Part shown: in pieces, positions 1 through 8,136 of the stretch | How the letters are laid out: the number at the start of each line of letters is the position of its first letter | Numbering within the stretch: the first letter of the stretch is position 1 | DNA from: Symbiobacteriaceae bacterium | GTDB lineage: Bacteria; Bacillota; JAAYKD01; WRDA01 | Direction: 5' to 3' | DNA: 36,574 nucleotides | NCBI GenBank assembly: GCA_009783675.1 | Contig: WRDA01000001.1 | Location: 1-36,574 of the forward strand | Made by a program: the position numbers and the translations under genes | The notes under the pieces: generated by a model | The model's input: the letters and a program-made list of their open reading frames with translations, nothing else | What the model was told of the DNA's origin: nothing | Database searches by the model: none

Positions 1-1083
1 ACCGAGGAGTTTACACAGAGGTTCTGCTACCATATAGATTCCTGCTGCTGCTGGCAAGCTCAGGAGAAGACCTATCTTTATCGCCGAGCGGCTATGTTCC
101 CTGACAGAGTCCGAGTTTCGCGCTGCACAAGCTTCAGCTATCGCAGGGACCAAAGAAACAAAAAGAGCTGTGCTAAGGACAGTAGGCATAGCCATTAGGC
201 TCATAGCGTTATTGGCATAGGCTCCATATGCCATGGTAGCGGAGGAAAGATCGCTTCCGGAACTCATCAGACGATTGACGATCAACAGTGAGTCAGCCAG
301 AAGATAGAGAGGCAGTCCTATTCCGGCAAACGAGATAGGAACTGCGTATCTTAAGATCTCACTGTAGGCATTAGAGGTTGGTAGTATCTTGAAGGAAGCT
401 GCCTCCTGATCAGCAATTACCGATTTCCAGGGAGAGTTGGATATTGCCCTGCGAAAGAGAAAGTGCAGGAAGAGATAAGAGCCCAAAGCACCTGCTGTCG
501 CTCCCAATGTTGCTCCGAAAGCTCCCCATTGGAGTCCGAAAGGAAGAAACAGAGCCGCTAAAACCACCATTACGATGATACGGCTGCTTTGTTCAATGAT
601 CTGAGAAAACGCATTTGGTCGCATGTTTTGAGTTCCCTGGAAGAAACCCCGATAGGCTGCTTGCCAGGAGTTACACAGGGCAGCTGGCGACATTGCCAGG
701 TAAGCCAGAAAGGCGCGATCATCCTGATGGACATAGTGTGCCAATGGCCAGGCCAGGATTGCCAGGAGGATGCTAACAGTGAAACCGAGTAGAATCATGA
801 TGCGTAAAGAGTTGTGAAATATGGATAATGCAGAAGAGTACTCCTGACGAGAAATACGTTCGGCGACGAGTTTGGAAATTGCTACATTGAAGCCTACTGA
901 GGATAAGGATATCAGGATTGCATAGATGGCGAAGGGATAGTTGTAAATTCCTACGCCCTCTTCACCAAGAATCCAGAGAATAGCCAGCTTTGAGAAAAGC
1001 CCGAGAAACTGGGAAGATAGGTTAGCAACAGTCAGGATAAATGCTCCCTGCAGGTAGGAAGGTTTTTCACTTTGGCTGACCAT
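1..1083 (-). CDS. SpoVB/MurJ-like MOP-superfamily flippase (3' part missing)
   Basis: Reading the minus strand from an ATG at 1083 gives 361 uninterrupted codons that run off the left edge, so the C-terminus is missing. AGGAGG lies 7 bases upstream of the ATG. The product starts MVSQSEKPSYLQGAFILTVA and consists of successive hydrophobic helices separated by short polar loops, with NLSSQFLGLFSKLAILWILG in the first repeat. This pattern matches the polysaccharide-transport/SpoVB/MurJ branch of the MOP exporters, which flip lipid-linked wall or polysaccharide precursors across the membrane; those proteins are usually about 500-550 residues. It is transcribed divergently from cdaA across a 157-bp gap. 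The subfamily (SpoVB, MurJ or a general Wzx type) cannot be decided without the missing end. The substrate is inferred, not seen. Confidence 0.85.
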   Translation of the reverse strand, partial: MVSQSEKPSYLQGAFILTVANLSSQFLGLFSKLAILWILGEEGVGIYNYPFAIYAILISLSSVGFNVAISKLVAERISRQEYSSALSIFHNSLRIMILLGFTVSILLAILAWPLAHYVHQDDRAFLAYLAMSPAALCNSWQAAYRGFFQGTQNMRPNAFSQIIEQSSRIIVMVVLAALFLPFGLQWGAFGATLGATAGALGSYLFLHFLFRRAISNSPWKSVIADQEAASFKILPTSNAYSEILRYAVPISFAGIGLPLYLLADSLLIVNRLMSSGSDLSSATMAYGAYANNAMSLMAMPTVLSTALFVSLVPAIAEACAARNSDSVREHSRSAIKIGLLLSLPAAAGIYMVAEPLCKLLG

Positions 1084-1240
1084 CGCATCGCCTCCTTGCA
1101 CATAATCATGGGTATCCAACTGATTTTACCAGGTCTATTTCTACCTTTCCTGTCTATTATCCTGTCAGGAGAGAACGAGCCTGAAAAGAACAGGCACGAC
1201 TTTCATATGGGTGTAACTAGAAAATAAGGAGGTGTAGCCA

Positions 1241-2083
1241 GTGCTGGAAGCGCTAAATGGTATGGTATCCAATATCGCAGCCAGTTTACGACTGCAGGAT
1301 GCCATCGATATAGCCATTGTCGCCTTCCTGTTATATCGTCTTATCCTCCTCATTCGTGATACCAGAGCAATACTGCTGGTCCAGGGTATCTTCGTTATCA
1401 TTATTATTTATCTGCTTAGCTCGATATTCCAATTGCGGGCAATCAACTGGCTGATTAACCGTCTGATCCCTGCTGGAGTTCTGGCTATTCCAATTATTTT
1501 TCAGGAAGACCTGCGCAGGGGATTGGAAGTACTTGGCAGGGGCATAGCCAGCGCGGGAATCGCTGGACGAAACACCGCAATTCAAAAAGAGAGTTCTCAG
1601 GAGGAACTGGTGCGCGCTGTTGATCATTTTGCTTTGCATCGCATCGGTGCACTCATAGTTCTGGAACGGCAGACAGGTCTTCAGGACATCATCGATACAG
1701 GCATATTGCTGCAGAGTATGATCAGCTACCAGCTTCTGATTAATATTTTTATTCCTAATACGCCTTTACATGACGGCGCCTTGGTTATACGCGATGAACA
1801 CCTGGAAGCAGCGGCTTGCATTCTGCCGCTTTCCTCAAACTCAGAGATAAGTCAGGACCTCGGTACGCGTCACAGAGCAGCTATCGGATTGACCGAGAAG
1901 TCAGATGCTTTGGTGATAGTGGTCTCTGAGGAAACCGGAACCATCTCGCTGGCTCAGGATGGTAAGCTCACTCGTTATCTTGACGGAGCAATGCTCAGCA
2001 CCATGTTGCAGGATCATTTCGAGTTGAAAGGCAGAAGATCGATATGGTGGAGCTGGTTAAACGGAGAGCAAAAAGATGATTAA
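1241..2083 (+). CDS. cdaA: Diadenylate cyclase CdaA (c-di-AMP synthase)
   Basis: Condenses two ATP into cyclic di-AMP at the inner face of the membrane; the product controls potassium/osmolyte transport and wall homeostasis in Bacillota. The 280-residue protein has three N-terminal hydrophobic helices (about residues 22-84) followed by the DAC domain. The diagnostic DGA (residues 178-180) and RHR (210-212) motifs are both intact. The GTG start at 1241 is set by AGGAGG 8 bases upstream. The gene opens a long same-strand run, and its last 8 bases overlap cdaR, which implies coupled translation. The cdaA-cdaR-glmM order is the conserved one. I could not find a convincing promoter in the 157-bp divergent gap; TATTAT at 1155-1160 lacks a good -35. 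Confidence 0.96.
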   Translation: MLEALNGMVSNIAASLRLQDAIDIAIVAFLLYRLILLIRDTRAILLVQGIFVIIIIYLLSSIFQLRAINWLINRLIPAGVLAIPIIFQEDLRRGLEVLGRGIASAGIAGRNTAIQKESSQEELVRAVDHFALHRIGALIVLERQTGLQDIIDTGILLQSMISYQLLINIFIPNTPLHDGALVIRDEHLEAAACILPLSSNSEISQDLGTRHRAAIGLTEKSDALVIVVSEETGTISLAQDGKLTRYLDGAMLSTMLQDHFELKGRRSIWWSWLNGEQKDD

Positions 2084-3281
2084 TCGACTTTTGAAGAATA
2101 ATAATTACGCAAAGCTGCTGTCTGTGTTGCTCTCGCTTCTTATCTGGGGTGTCGCTTTCTCGGAGGAACAGCCTTTCACCGCCAATCAATCTTTTGTTAA
2201 TGAAAGCAAAGTGTTTCTGGACATACCAATTCATCTGGTAGGTATTAAGGATGATCTCTCCTATCTTCTCAGCAGTGAGACAGTTGAAAGCCTCAGTCTC
2301 AGCGGTCCGGCGGCCTGGATTGACGCAGTCGCCGGTGTAGGAGCATATGTCGATCTGAGTCAGATTGATGAAGAAGGGGAATACATTGTCGAGGTTTACA
2401 TCGAGAAACTGGATCGGTTGAGGGTAACGACATGCTACCCCGAAAGGGTGACTGTCTTTGTGGAAGCAGTTATTGAACATGAATTCGACGTGTTTGCCGA
2501 ATATACTGGTTCTTTAGCTCCTGGTTTCTATTTGCAAAACTATCCGGAAATAATACCGGATCGGGTCACTGTCAGGGGCCTGCGTTCGGATATCGAAGCT
2601 ATCTTCAGCGTTACTGTTATTATTGATTTGGACGATTCAACCCACAGCCTGACTAAAGAAGCCTCGTTATTATTAAAAGGTTATGCAGGAGAAATGCTGG
2701 TGCTCAACAATTACGAGCTTGATCCATCAACGGTGTTGATGATTCAGGAAGTAACCACCAGTATAGATCTGGAGGTTATTATTGGAGAGATTCAGCTACC
2801 TCCACAGATTACCCTCCTTGGTGTATGGACTAGTCCCGACCACCTGCCGGTTTATGTAGTAGTGGAGGAAGTAGCACAAATCGATGATCTTGTCCTTGAG
2901 AGTCTGGACATCGGTGGCGCTGACTTACAGCAGTTATGGCGATGGGGTATTCGGGAAGATCACCTGCTCTATCAGGTTCTGCAGGAGAGTGAAGAGATTC
3001 AACCACCTTCGGGTACGAGATTCAGCCAGGAAATGACTGTGGAACTAATTCTACCGCCTGGGGTACGCTGGGCTAACAGTATGCCGGGGACTCCAGTGAT
3101 TATTACTGTCACTCTCGATCTGGAAGTGAGCGCAGATGAAACTCAACTCAACATGGAAGACCTGGCAGAGTCTGATGGCGAAGATTCATCTGAGGAAACG
3201 AACCAACCAATTGGTTCTGAAGATGGTGTTGAGGACCAGGAAGAAGATTCAACTTCGGAGGAGCCTGACGGAGGAGCATGA
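2076..3281 (+). CDS. cdaR: CdaR, YbbR-domain regulator of CdaA
   Basis: Extracytoplasmic, membrane-anchored partner that modulates CdaA activity. The N-terminus carries a single hydrophobic anchor (about residues 11-28, YAKLLSVLLSLLIWGVAF). It is followed by repeated YbbR-type beta-rich modules with recurring 'P..V.V.G' strands (for example PDRVTVRGLRSDIEAI). The 401-residue length is normal for a three- to four-module YbbR protein. The last 45-50 residues are strongly acidic and low in complexity (many D/E/S), probably a disordered extracellular tail. The start overlaps the end of cdaA by 8 bases, with GGAGAG upstream. glmM follows directly. Identification rests on domain pattern plus the conserved position between cdaA and glmM. 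Confidence 0.92.
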   Translation: MINRLLKNNNYAKLLSVLLSLLIWGVAFSEEQPFTANQSFVNESKVFLDIPIHLVGIKDDLSYLLSSETVESLSLSGPAAWIDAVAGVGAYVDLSQIDEEGEYIVEVYIEKLDRLRVTTCYPERVTVFVEAVIEHEFDVFAEYTGSLAPGFYLQNYPEIIPDRVTVRGLRSDIEAIFSVTVIIDLDDSTHSLTKEASLLLKGYAGEMLVLNNYELDPSTVLMIQEVTTSIDLEVIIGEIQLPPQITLLGVWTSPDHLPVYVVVEEVAQIDDLVLESLDIGGADLQQLWRWGIREDHLLYQVLQESEEIQPPSGTRFSQEMTVELILPPGVRWANSMPGTPVIITVTLDLEVSADETQLNMEDLAESDGEDSSEETNQPIGSEDGVEDQEEDSTSEEPDGGA

Positions 3282-3315
3282 GAGATAAACCTCTCAGATG
3301 AAAGGATGGTTTAAC

Positions 3316-4680
3316 ATGGCAAGACTATTTGGTACAGATGGAGTAAGAGGCATCGCTAATCTTGAGTTAACACCCGAGCTTGCATTTCGCATTGGCAGAG
3401 CGGGTGCCTACGCCCTGGGAGCGGAATGTGGCAGTGCATCACATCCGGTTATCGTAGTTGGCAGAGACACCAGAGTGTCCGGTGATATGCTGCAGCAAGC
3501 TCTTTGCGCTGGAATTCTCTCGGCAGGAGCAGAAGCCATCGATCTTGGCGTAGCAACCACTCCTGCTGTGGCCTGGTTGGCGAGGAACTTGCCTGTCCAA
3601 GCAGGGGTGGTCATCTCGGCTTCGCATAACCCGGTGCAAGATAATGGTATAAAGTTCTTTTCGCATCAGGGGTATAAGCTGTCAGACGACTTAGAGAACG
3701 AGATCGAAGCACTCATTCCCTGGGAACCTCTGAGCAGCGAACGTCCGGTTGGTGCAGCTGTGGGGCGCTTGCATCGGGATCCTGCACTGATTAGCAAATA
3801 TCTTGACTATCTTTCCTCCCTGGACGGTTTGTCTCTGGAAGGTCTGCGTATCGCCATAGATTGCGCAAATGGAGCATCTTCTCATCTTGCTTTACCGCTC
3901 TATGAAAAAATGGGCGCTCAGGTATTTATAATTCATAACCAGCCGAATGGGGTTAACATCAACGACGGCTGCGGATCGACTCATCCCGAGAGTTTGCAGC
4001 GGTTTGTGATGGAGAACAGCTTGGATTTAGGACTTTGTTTCGACGGAGATGCAGACCGCTGTCTCGCTACGGATGCTAAGGGCAACATGCTGGATGGTGA
4101 CCAGATAATGGTCATTTTGGCGCTGGCTATGCAGGAGCAGGGCAAACTGCCTGGCGATACAGTCGTGGCTACTGTAATGAGTAACCTTGGTTTCCACCAG
4201 GCTTTGAGCAGGCACGGCATAAAGGTGTTCACTACCAAAGTAGGTGATCGCTATGTTCTCGAAGCCATGAAGGAACATGGGTATGGCTTGGGAGGAGAAC
4301 AGGCGGGACATATCATCGTCAGCGAACTGGCATCCACAGGCGATGGCCTGCTAAGCGGTCTCCTTCTGGCTAACAGGGTGAGACAGACTGGTAGTACTCT
4401 GGAGGAACTGGCTGCGACTATGACGCTTCTGCCACAAGTGTTGATAAACACCAGGGTGGCAGATAAAGAGGGAGTAATGATGGATCCTGCTTTTATCGAG
4501 GCGATAAAACTGGCAGAAACTGAGCTTAGCGATCGAGGTCGTATATTGATTCGACCTTCTGGTACTGAAGCGTTATTAAGAGTAATGGTGGAAGCAACCA
4601 AAGAGGAAGAGGCGAGAGGTGTCGCCGAGAAACTGGCTGGTGAGGCGCAAAGGTTGAGTCCTTTTTCCGCCACGAAATGA
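3316..4680 (+). CDS. glmM: Phosphoglucosamine mutase GlmM
   Basis: Interconverts glucosamine-6-phosphate and glucosamine-1-phosphate, the step before UDP-GlcNAc and peptidoglycan synthesis, in the cytoplasm. The 454-residue protein has the four-domain phosphohexomutase layout. It has MARLFGTDGVRG at the N-terminus, the phospho-serine loop SASHNP (Ser103), the metal loop DGDADRC, the sugar-binding GGEQAGH and the phosphate-binding RPSGTE near the C-terminus. I start at the ATG at 3316 (AGGA at 3303-3306) rather than the in-frame ATG at 3298, which would add only six residues, because family members begin at MxRLFGTDG. It follows cdaR with a 34-bp gap. GlmM is known to bind and inhibit CdaA in several Bacillota, so the linkage is functional. 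Confidence 0.97.
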   Translation: MARLFGTDGVRGIANLELTPELAFRIGRAGAYALGAECGSASHPVIVVGRDTRVSGDMLQQALCAGILSAGAEAIDLGVATTPAVAWLARNLPVQAGVVISASHNPVQDNGIKFFSHQGYKLSDDLENEIEALIPWEPLSSERPVGAAVGRLHRDPALISKYLDYLSSLDGLSLEGLRIAIDCANGASSHLALPLYEKMGAQVFIIHNQPNGVNINDGCGSTHPESLQRFVMENSLDLGLCFDGDADRCLATDAKGNMLDGDQIMVILALAMQEQGKLPGDTVVATVMSNLGFHQALSRHGIKVFTTKVGDRYVLEAMKEHGYGLGGEQAGHIIVSELASTGDGLLSGLLLANRVRQTGSTLEELAATMTLLPQVLINTRVADKEGVMMDPAFIEAIKLAETELSDRGRILIRPSGTEALLRVMVEATKEEEARGVAEKLAGEAQRLSPFSATK

Positions 4681-4690
4681 GGTCGCTGAA

Positions 4691-5875
4691 GTGACATCTG
4701 AACTCAATTCTCTTAGTGAAAAAATAGCAAAGTATGTAGATACATTTGCTGAAACTCTCACTGCTTTTGTGACTGATCTGGTTCGCATCCCGAGTCAGAC
4801 TGGCTCTGAAGAGCAAGTTGCCCGTTTTATTGCGCAAACTATGACTGATCTTGGCTACGATGAAGTCAGCATCGACGAGTACGGCTCAGTAATTGGTCGG
4901 GTGGGCACAGGGGAACAAAAGATTCTTTTCGATGGCCATATCGATACAGTCGCCGTTAATGATGCTGATCTATGGTTGGAGCCGCCGTTTGGCGGAAACT
5001 TAATAGGAGATCGCCTATATGGCAGAGGCGCATCGGATATGAAGGGAGCGGTAGCTGCTACAGTGTTTATGGCAGCAGCCGCCAGAGACCTGGGACTGCT
5101 GCAGGGAAAATCCTTATACATAAGTGCCTCTTCTCTGGAAGAAGACTTTGACGGAGAATCTTTGTTCCATATATGTAAGTCCGTTAGACCCGATGCAGTC
5201 TTAATCTGTGAACCATCTCAGAACAACATCGTACTGGGGCAAAAAGGCAGAGCAGTACTGAGAATCGATTTTAGCGGAGTATCGGCGCATGGTTCTGCAC
5301 CTGAAGATGGCATTAACGCCATTTATAAGGCTTCCGAAATCATTTCGCGTATTAGCCACAAGGCGGATGAATTGCATGCCACCCCCGGCAGTGGTTCACT
5401 GGCACTGACCTGTATTGAAAGCGAAGCGGTCTCTCTAAATGCAGTGCCTGCCCGCTGCTCTCTTTATCTGGACAGACGCCTTCAGCCAGGAGAGGATCTG
5501 GATTTCATTACTGCCGAAATGGATGAGCTTCTGAGTGGTTCTGATGCTGAATGGTCAGTTCATACCTCGGTTGGAACTGCCTGGACCGGTACTAAAGTAT
5601 CTCTTTTTTCCTTTTTACCTGCCTGGGAGATACCTTTACATCATCCCCTGACTGAGGCGATGTTTTCAGCGTTCAGAGAAGCATTCTTTATAGAGCCACA
5701 GACCAGACGTTGGGATTTCTCCACCAATGGAGTGGCCTCAGCTAAGTTGGGGATCCCGACAATAGGTTTTGGTCCGGGAGACGATAAACTTGCTCATACT
5801 CGTGATGAGTATGTTTCGGTCAGCCAGATCCTGAAGGCATGCGAGTTTTGGTTACACTTACTGTTGTACCTTTAG
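4691..5875 (+). CDS. M20 metallohydrolase, YgeY-like
   Basis: A 394-residue zinc amidohydrolase/peptidase of the M20 family. The expected metal ligands and catalytic residues are visible: His83 and Asp85 in FDGHIDTV, Asp116 in GRGASDMKG, Glu150/151 in SSLEEDFDG, Glu174 in ICEP, His200 in SAHGSAP (the dimer-contributed His), and a late His in KLAHTRDEY. The overall pattern (ILFDGHIDTV, YGRGASDMKGA, GQKGRA) is closest to the YgeY 'selenium metabolism-linked' hydrolases. I see no other selenium genes here, so that role is not supported. The GTG start at 4691 is preceded by GAGGT with 7-base spacing, 10 bp after glmM. The substrate is unknown; an N-acyl amino acid or small peptide is likely. Confidence 0.88.
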   Translation: MTSELNSLSEKIAKYVDTFAETLTAFVTDLVRIPSQTGSEEQVARFIAQTMTDLGYDEVSIDEYGSVIGRVGTGEQKILFDGHIDTVAVNDADLWLEPPFGGNLIGDRLYGRGASDMKGAVAATVFMAAAARDLGLLQGKSLYISASSLEEDFDGESLFHICKSVRPDAVLICEPSQNNIVLGQKGRAVLRIDFSGVSAHGSAPEDGINAIYKASEIISRISHKADELHATPGSGSLALTCIESEAVSLNAVPARCSLYLDRRLQPGEDLDFITAEMDELLSGSDAEWSVHTSVGTAWTGTKVSLFSFLPAWEIPLHHPLTEAMFSAFREAFFIEPQTRRWDFSTNGVASAKLGIPTIGFGPGDDKLAHTRDEYVSVSQILKACEFWLHLLLYL

Positions 5876-5890
5876 CAGAGGAGGGATTGT

Positions 5891-6388
5891 ATGTATCAGG
5901 TTAAAATAACAGCGGAGTCTTCAGAAGAGTTCTATACTAAGCTGCTGGAGTTCACCGACGTTTTGTGCCTCACTGAAAGGCATTGGTTGGCTAATCTCAG
6001 TAATGTCGCCGCTCTAATCGGGATGAACATGAAAGAGATCAACTGGGCTGGATTCTACTTGAGAAGCCAGGGGATGTTAATCCTTGGTCCTTTTTGGGGT
6101 AAACCGGCATGTACCCGCATTCCCATAGGCATTGGAGTATGTGGTACTGCCGCAGCAACCTTGCTCCCTCAGCTGGTGGATGATGTTCACTTGTTTCCTG
6201 GTCATATTTCCTGTGACGATCAATCCAGGTCGGAAATTGTCATTCCTTTTCTGTCGCCTGCAGGTAGTCTCCTGGGGGTTTTGGATATCGATTCACCTCT
6301 ATACAGGCGGTTCACAGATGAGGATCTGCAGGGCTTAACGGCTATACTTGCACGCCTGATCGCTGCCTGCGACTGGACAGAGCTATGA
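5891..6388 (+). CDS. msrC: Free methionine-(R)-sulfoxide reductase (GAF-type fRMsr)
   Basis: Reduces free L-methionine-(R)-sulfoxide, a cytoplasmic antioxidant repair step. The 165-residue protein is a single GAF domain. It carries the family signature GPFWGKPACTRIPIGIGVCG and HISCDDQSRSEIVIPF. Three cysteines (Cys74, Cys84, Cys108) have the same spacing as the three redox cysteines of the E. coli enzyme, so it should be active rather than a plain ligand-binding GAF. The start has a strong AGAGGAGGG ribosome binding site, 15 bp after the M20 gene. Its stop overlaps the next start by ATGA, so the two are translationally coupled. The gene has also been called yebR or ytsP in other species. Confidence 0.93.
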   Translation: MYQVKITAESSEEFYTKLLEFTDVLCLTERHWLANLSNVAALIGMNMKEINWAGFYLRSQGMLILGPFWGKPACTRIPIGIGVCGTAAATLLPQLVDDVHLFPGHISCDDQSRSEIVIPFLSPAGSLLGVLDIDSPLYRRFTDEDLQGLTAILARLIAACDWTEL

Positions 6389-7494
6389 GCAGACGGATAA
6401 TGATCCTGACTTCCTATATCACAGGAGCAGGGCATAAGAGCATAACTGAAGCCTTGGTCGAGGAACTTGTAAAATTCCCGGATGTCCAGGTAGAGATCGT
6501 CGAAGGCTTCGACCTGGGAGGAAAAGCCAACCGCAAAGTAGGGGAGATGTATGGAACAGTAACCCGCAATGCGAAACCCTTGTGGGGTCTGATCTGGGAT
6601 ATGCAGTCTTTGGCTCCGGATACCTTAAACCAGGTGATGGCTCAGCGTATCGAACGTCGCTTCCTGGAGCGACTGCACGCTTTCCAGCCAGATTTACTGC
6701 TATCTGTTCACGCTATGTTTGTCGGCTCGATTATCAACATATTAGAAAAAGAGAAACTGGAGATTCCTTTCGTGACTCTGTTGGCAGATTTGGTATCCAT
6801 AGCCGACCTCTGGATAGATAAGCGTTGTACTTGGACTCTTTGCCCTTCTGAAGAGTCCTATAAGCTGCTGGCAGAGCAATGGCAGGTTCCCGAGTCCAGG
6901 CTTTGGCGATGCAATTTTCCCATCCGTCAGCGCTTCTACGATCCTGATAGAGAGCATCCTGATCGTGAGTATAAATCGGGTGATTCTTTACGGGTGCTCA
7001 TCATGAGCGGAGGCGAAGGCAGTGGGAATCTACGGCGCACCGCAGAGTTGATTTTGCTGAGTTTCCCCAAGAGTCAGGTGACTGTGATAGCAGGCAGAAA
7101 CCAGAAAATTCAGCAATTTTTAACGTCTGAGTTGAAGCCAAGATTTGGTGATCGTATTGAGATCATCGGGTTTGTCGACAATGTTCAGGACTATATGCAT
7201 GCAGCAGATATCGCGGTGGTTCGTGGGTCACCCAACACCCTCCTGGAAGGAGTAATGTGCAACACTCCTCTCCTGGTGGTAGGTGCTTTGCCTGGCCAGG
7301 AGGCGGCTAATCCAGCCTATGTCTTGAAGAACGATCTTGGAGCCGTCTGCGACGGTAACCGAAATATCGTGCAGGTCATAGAACAGTTACTTGCTTACAG
7401 CGGAGCGCAACTCTCAGCCATACGCAAAGCGCAGAGAGCATTTCGCAAACCTCAGGCGGCAAGGGATATAGCTGAGTTCCTTGTCCACCTGTAA
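6385..7494 (+). CDS. MGDG-synthase/UgtP-type glycosyltransferase (GT28)
   Basis: A 369-residue GT-B glycosyltransferase. The N-terminal MGDG-synthase domain contains GAGHKS (residues 14-19) and the SVHAMF strand. The C-terminal GT28 domain has LIMSGGEGSGN (nucleotide-sugar entry loop) and the donor-site segment RGSPNTLLEGVMCNTPLLVV. Relatives transfer glucose or galactose from UDP-sugars to diacylglycerol, making glycolipids that anchor lipoteichoic acid (UgtP of B. subtilis, plant MGDG synthases), and act at the cytoplasmic membrane face. It overlaps the fRMsr gene by ATGA. Being near c-di-AMP and UDP-GlcNAc genes suits an envelope role. The exact sugar and acceptor are inference. Confidence 0.85.
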   Translation: MSRRIMILTSYITGAGHKSITEALVEELVKFPDVQVEIVEGFDLGGKANRKVGEMYGTVTRNAKPLWGLIWDMQSLAPDTLNQVMAQRIERRFLERLHAFQPDLLLSVHAMFVGSIINILEKEKLEIPFVTLLADLVSIADLWIDKRCTWTLCPSEESYKLLAEQWQVPESRLWRCNFPIRQRFYDPDREHPDREYKSGDSLRVLIMSGGEGSGNLRRTAELILLSFPKSQVTVIAGRNQKIQQFLTSELKPRFGDRIEIIGFVDNVQDYMHAADIAVVRGSPNTLLEGVMCNTPLLVVGALPGQEAANPAYVLKNDLGAVCDGNRNIVQVIEQLLAYSGAQLSAIRKAQRAFRKPQAARDIAEFLVHL

Positions 7495-7541
7495 GTAGAT
7501 GGAGACATGGTTATGCTAGGCTGCAAGAGAAAGGTAACGCA

Positions 7542-8120
7542 ATGGAAATAGTTACGGTTGGCTACGAAGATAATCCTGTTTTTCTCGATTCTTTTCTCCA
7601 CTGTATGCAGGAGGTTGATGCCTTCGTAGAGATCTCAGAGCTGGCCTCCCGGCGGGGGATGACTCTGCGTGAGTACGGTGGGCCTGTCTGGGCGGCCTGT
7701 CATCACTCAGGTGAAGTACGAGGCATCTTCGATGCTCGGAGGCGTCTGATCGCCTTTACTCTCTATATGCGCCTCTGTACGATTGAGAGAGATGAACCAG
7801 GAGCTTATGCAGCTTTGTTCGAACCACCATTTCCGCCTGAATTGCTGGTCAAGATGCGGGAGCTCGGTGATGACATGCTTTACCTTCTTGGCATAGGGGT
7901 ATATCCTGAGTACCGCAGACAGGGTATTGCCAAGAGGATGATAGCTGATATCACAGCCAGGTATGGCAGATATGGCATCATGGCAGACGTATCTGGTGAT
8001 ATTTCATTGCAAATCTATCGTGATTACGGCTTCATAATTCAACGGCTTCCTAGTCCATATCCTTATTATTTCGTCTTCCGCAAACCTCCTGGGGGGTTAT
8101 CCAACGAAGGAATAATCTAA
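7542..8120 (+). CDS. GNAT-family N-acetyltransferase
   Basis: A 192-residue protein whose C-terminal half carries the GNAT acetyl-CoA loop: LGIGVYPEYRRQGIAKRMI (about residues 115-133) matches motif A (V-x-P-x-x-R-x-x-G-I/A). A DYGF segment near the end (QIYRDYGFIIQRL) matches the usual motif B tail. The N-terminal 90 residues are not recognisable beyond a mixed alpha/beta pattern. The ATG at 7542 is preceded by AAAGG. It lies 47 bp after the glycosyltransferase and 16 bp before the ABC exporter, in the same run. The acceptor substrate cannot be told from sequence; an antibiotic, peptide or small amine is possible. Confidence 0.85.
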   Translation: MEIVTVGYEDNPVFLDSFLHCMQEVDAFVEISELASRRGMTLREYGGPVWAACHHSGEVRGIFDARRRLIAFTLYMRLCTIERDEPGAYAALFEPPFPPELLVKMRELGDDMLYLLGIGVYPEYRRQGIAKRMIADITARYGRYGIMADVSGDISLQIYRDYGFIIQRLPSPYPYYFVFRKPPGGLSNEGII

Positions 8121-8136
8121 GGTAAAGGATGATTCT

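Noticed and set aside
1100..1240. Promoter or c-di-AMP riboswitch upstream of cdaA
   Set aside because: TATTAT at 1155-1160 has no matching -35, and the 157-bp gap is short and lacks the stems and conserved blocks of the ydaO class.
1995..2480. 161-codon minus-strand open frame opposite cdaA/cdaR
   Set aside because: It spans the overlap of two conserved genes and its composition is that of a complement shadow.
4691..5875. Selenium-metabolism role for the YgeY-like M20 hydrolase
   Set aside because: The family resemblance is real, but no selenium, xanthine dehydrogenase or ssnA-type gene occurs in the window, so I leave the role open.
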